Of a stretch of DNA of 6,958 nucleotides, positions 5,368 to 6,958 are shown one piece after another. The notes below the pieces were generated by a model. It did no database searches, was not told where the DNA came from, and was given only the letters and a program-made list of their open reading frames with translations. Position 1 is the stretch's first letter; every line of letters starts with the position of its first letter. The translations under genes and the position numbers were made by a program. Origin of the DNA: an uncultured Bacteroidota bacterium (lineage in GTDB: Bacteria > Bacteroidota > Bacteroidia > Chitinophagales > Chitinophagaceae); contig CAIZMD010000274.1 in the NCBI GenBank assembly GCA_903933995.1, forward strand, positions 1-6,958. The letters are read 5' to 3'.

Positions 5368-6958
5368 TTATTTATTGCTGATGAAATTCAATTGGATAAT
5401 GGATTCATTAAGATTCCTAATGGCGTCTATATGCTCACTTCTAACAATGGTTGCTTGGTTAATCAATTGAAACCATTCAAGGTAATTGATGCTACCAGCA
5501 GCCAATTGTTGGTTGGCCGTATTGGTAATTACAGTAGCGTTTTTAAGTGCCTGTTCTTCATAATACTTTAGCGTTTCCAAATTCTTACGATACTGTAGGT
5601 TGGCAGATAGATAAGCGTTCTCTAAACTTTGGATCCCAACTTGATAATTGCTTTCGGCTACTTGTTTGTTCAATTTGGCACCTGCAATCCGATTGTTTTG
5701 AGACCTGGCAAAAATGGGAATGCCAATACCCAATTGCACAGCGCTAAATCTTTGACCAGCACCATAGAGTACATTGTCTGCACCCATACCCTTGATACTG
5801 GTATTGTTATAGCCCACACTTAACTCAGGTAGCTTCTTGCTTTTCTCTAAACCAATCTGGGCTTCGGCCATTTGCTGCTGTTGTTGAATCAATTTCAAAC
5901 TAGGATGTTCTTTTAGTAAAGCACTATCTAAAACGCCTTGATAGCTTAAGCGATAGTCAGCTTTTGAGGGCCGGTATGCCATAGCAGTATTTAACAACAA
6001 TTGAAACTGCAATAAGAGTACAGACTGATCCTGCGCCAACTGTTTTAATTGAATCCCAATTTGACCTAGCTGGGTTTCTGCACTTGTTTTTTCTAGGAGA
6101 TTGGTTTCACCTTTGGCTAAACGCTGTTCTGCTCTTTTATAAAAACTTCTATAAAGGCTATCGGTGTATTGCAACAGTGCTTGTTTCTGGTCTAAATAAA
6201 CAATGCCATAATAGACATGTGTTAGATCTTTTTTTAGCTGTGCTTCTTTGAGTGCCACATTCAATACAGCTGACTTAAACTGTTCTTGCAACAAGGCTTT
6301 TTGTTTTGTATAGACAGATGGAAAACTAAAAGACTGTGACAATGAGAACTTGGTATCTGTGTAAATACTATTGATCTGCCCTACATCTGCTATGAAATTG
6401 GTTTGGGGTAGGTTAGCAGAAGTACCAACCAATGCTTCTTGGTACCGGGCTTTTAACTGCTCGTTTTTCACTTGCAGGTTATTGTGTAAAGCGGTATCAA
6501 TAGCAGCTTTGAGGCTGATGGGTGTTTGAGCCAATAGCGGTTGAGACAAACTCATACCAGCTACTATCAAGATCATAACTGCAATAGGATGTTTCATCTT
6601 TTTAGGTTTTCCGCCTTTTTCAAAAAGCATGTATAAAACAGGCAACACAAAAAGGGTTAAGAAAGTGGCCAATAACAATCCGCCAATCACAACGGTAGCC
6701 AAAGGTCTTTGTACTTCTGCTCCAGCCCCATTACTTACTGCCATAGGAAAGAATCCAAGTGAAGCAACAAAAGCTGTCATGAGTACTGGACGCAATCGCA
6801 CTTTAGTGCCCATAAGTACAATCCTTCTTACATCTGTGATACCTTCTTTTTTCAATAAATTAAATTCAGCAATTAATACAATCCCATTTAATACCGCTAC
6901 TCCAAATAAGGCAATAAATCCAACACCAGCGCTAATGCTAAAAGGCATGCCGCGGGCA
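5368..6958 (-). CDS. CusA/CzcA-type RND pump fused to a TolC/CusC-like outer-membrane factor (5' end outside the window)
   Basis: The frame is open at the window edge (A-R-G precede the first Met at 6948), so this is the C-terminal part of a much longer protein; residues are numbered from that Met. Residues 1-110 are the end of a heavy-metal RND pump: PFSISAGVGFIALFGVAVLN (2-21, TM10), RLRPVLMTAFVASLGFFPMA (51-70, TM11), GAGAEVQRPLATVVIGG (74-90), then TM12 to about 108. A basic linker (KGGKPKKMKH, 111-120) leads in frame into a signal-peptide-like helix (118-140) and a full outer-membrane factor (141-526) with two OEP repeats: SLKAAIDTALHNN (145-157), SLSQSFSFP (202-210), AKGETNLLEKTSAETQ (278-293), LGIGIPIFARSQNNR (406-420) and AAGSINYLEWFQLINQA (483-499). 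The channel part alone, about 409 residues, is full size. The substrate is likely a metal ion, but the pump residues that decide this are not in the window. There is no stop or frameshift at the junction. Confidence 0.92.
   Translation of the reverse strand, partial: ARGMPFSISAGVGFIALFGVAVLNGIVLIAEFNLLKKEGITDVRRIVLMGTKVRLRPVLMTAFVASLGFFPMAVSNGAGAEVQRPLATVVIGGLLLATFLTLFVLPVLYMLFEKGGKPKKMKHPIAVMILIVAGMSLSQPLLAQTPISLKAAIDTALHNNLQVKNEQLKARYQEALVGTSANLPQTNFIADVGQINSIYTDTKFSLSQSFSFPSVYTKQKALLQEQFKSAVLNVALKEAQLKKDLTHVYYGIVYLDQKQALLQYTDSLYRSFYKRAEQRLAKGETNLLEKTSAETQLGQIGIQLKQLAQDQSVLLLQFQLLLNTAMAYRPSKADYRLSYQGVLDSALLKEHPSLKLIQQQQQMAEAQIGLEKSKKLPELSVGYNNTSIKGMGADNVLYGAGQRFSAVQLGIGIPIFARSQNNRIAGAKLNKQVAESNYQVGIQSLENAYLSANLQYRKNLETLKYYEEQALKNATVITNTANQQLAAGSINYLEWFQLINQATIVRSEHIDAIRNLNESIIQLNFISNK
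6529..6597 (-). other. Internal signal-peptide-like segment at the pump-channel junction
   Basis: This segment of the fused protein (residues 118-140) begins with Met-Lys-His after a basic stretch, continues with a hydrophobic core (IAVMILIVAG) and ends SQPLLA, followed by Gln141. It reads like a normal Sec signal peptide with a signal peptidase I site after Ala140; Gln at +1 is common in Bacteroidota exported proteins. Because RND pumps end in the cytoplasm, a thirteenth crossing is needed to carry the channel domain to the periplasm, and this segment supplies it. Whether it is cleaved, stays as a membrane anchor, or also serves as an internal translation start at the ATG 6597-6595 cannot be decided from sequence. 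Confidence 0.7.

Noticed and set aside
4942..5823. Plus-strand open frames opposite the adaptor and channel genes
   Set aside because: Low-complexity translations opposite clear coding sequence; no support.
6580..6620. Sequencing error or frameshift that merged two separate genes at the pump-channel junction
   Set aside because: Both parts lie in the same frame with no stop, the linker is natural (basic, then signal peptide), and comparable fusions are recalled in Bacteroidota; a lost stop codon cannot be fully excluded.
1..6958. tRNA, rRNA, CRISPR, insertion sequence, attachment site or phage-defence genes
   Set aside because: I scanned both strands and saw no cloverleaf-like element, spaced repeats, transposase motif or terminal inverted repeats; almost all bases are in ordinary coding sequence.

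Overview
The window most likely comes from a member of the Bacteroidota, possibly near the Chitinophagaceae. The reasons are: a heavy-metal RND pump fused in frame to its outer-membrane channel; an adaptor lipoprotein with a short lipobox followed by Ser; a predicted signal peptidase site followed by Gln; A-rich translation starts with no clear Shine-Dalgarno sequence; and one TAnnTTT-type promoter-like box. The genus is not determinable from this sequence. Gene density is very high, and the only intergenic stretch of any size is 88 bp.

Layout. (1) Positions 1-1142, minus strand: an amino-acid permease of the APC superfamily whose C-terminal end is cut by the window edge. (2) 1143-1230: a divergent intergenic region. 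(3) 1231-4227, plus strand: five tightly packed genes, namely a histidine phosphatase like alpha-ribazole phosphatase (CobC family), a MarC-family membrane protein, a DUF2752 protein with a CPGCG motif, a TM2-domain protein and a DUF3179 protein with a membrane N-terminus. From MarC onward the genes overlap or nearly touch (1-nt overlap, 20-nt overlap, 2-nt gap), so they are probably co-transcribed. (4) 4235-6958, minus strand, convergent with the previous block: a tripartite efflux operon. A CusA/CzcA-type RND pump, of which only the C-terminal end is visible, continues in frame into a full TolC/CusC-like outer-membrane factor, and is followed 5 nt later by a CusB/CzcB-type adaptor lipoprotein.

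How the genes work together. The minus-strand operon encodes all three parts of an envelope-spanning efflux system, probably for metal cations, with pump and channel made as one polypeptide. The plus-strand cluster is a group of small membrane proteins of poorly known function. Two of them carry a close Cys pair (CPGC, CTVC), but no joint function can be read from the sequence. The permease and phosphatase look like ordinary housekeeping genes.

I see no RNA gene, mobile element, CRISPR array, long repeat or clear terminator. I did not find a clearly undescribed system. The most interesting element is the pump-channel fusion with a signal-peptide-like junction, a type of architecture I recall from other Bacteroidota. 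The DUF2752-TM2-DUF3179 cluster is the next best lead.
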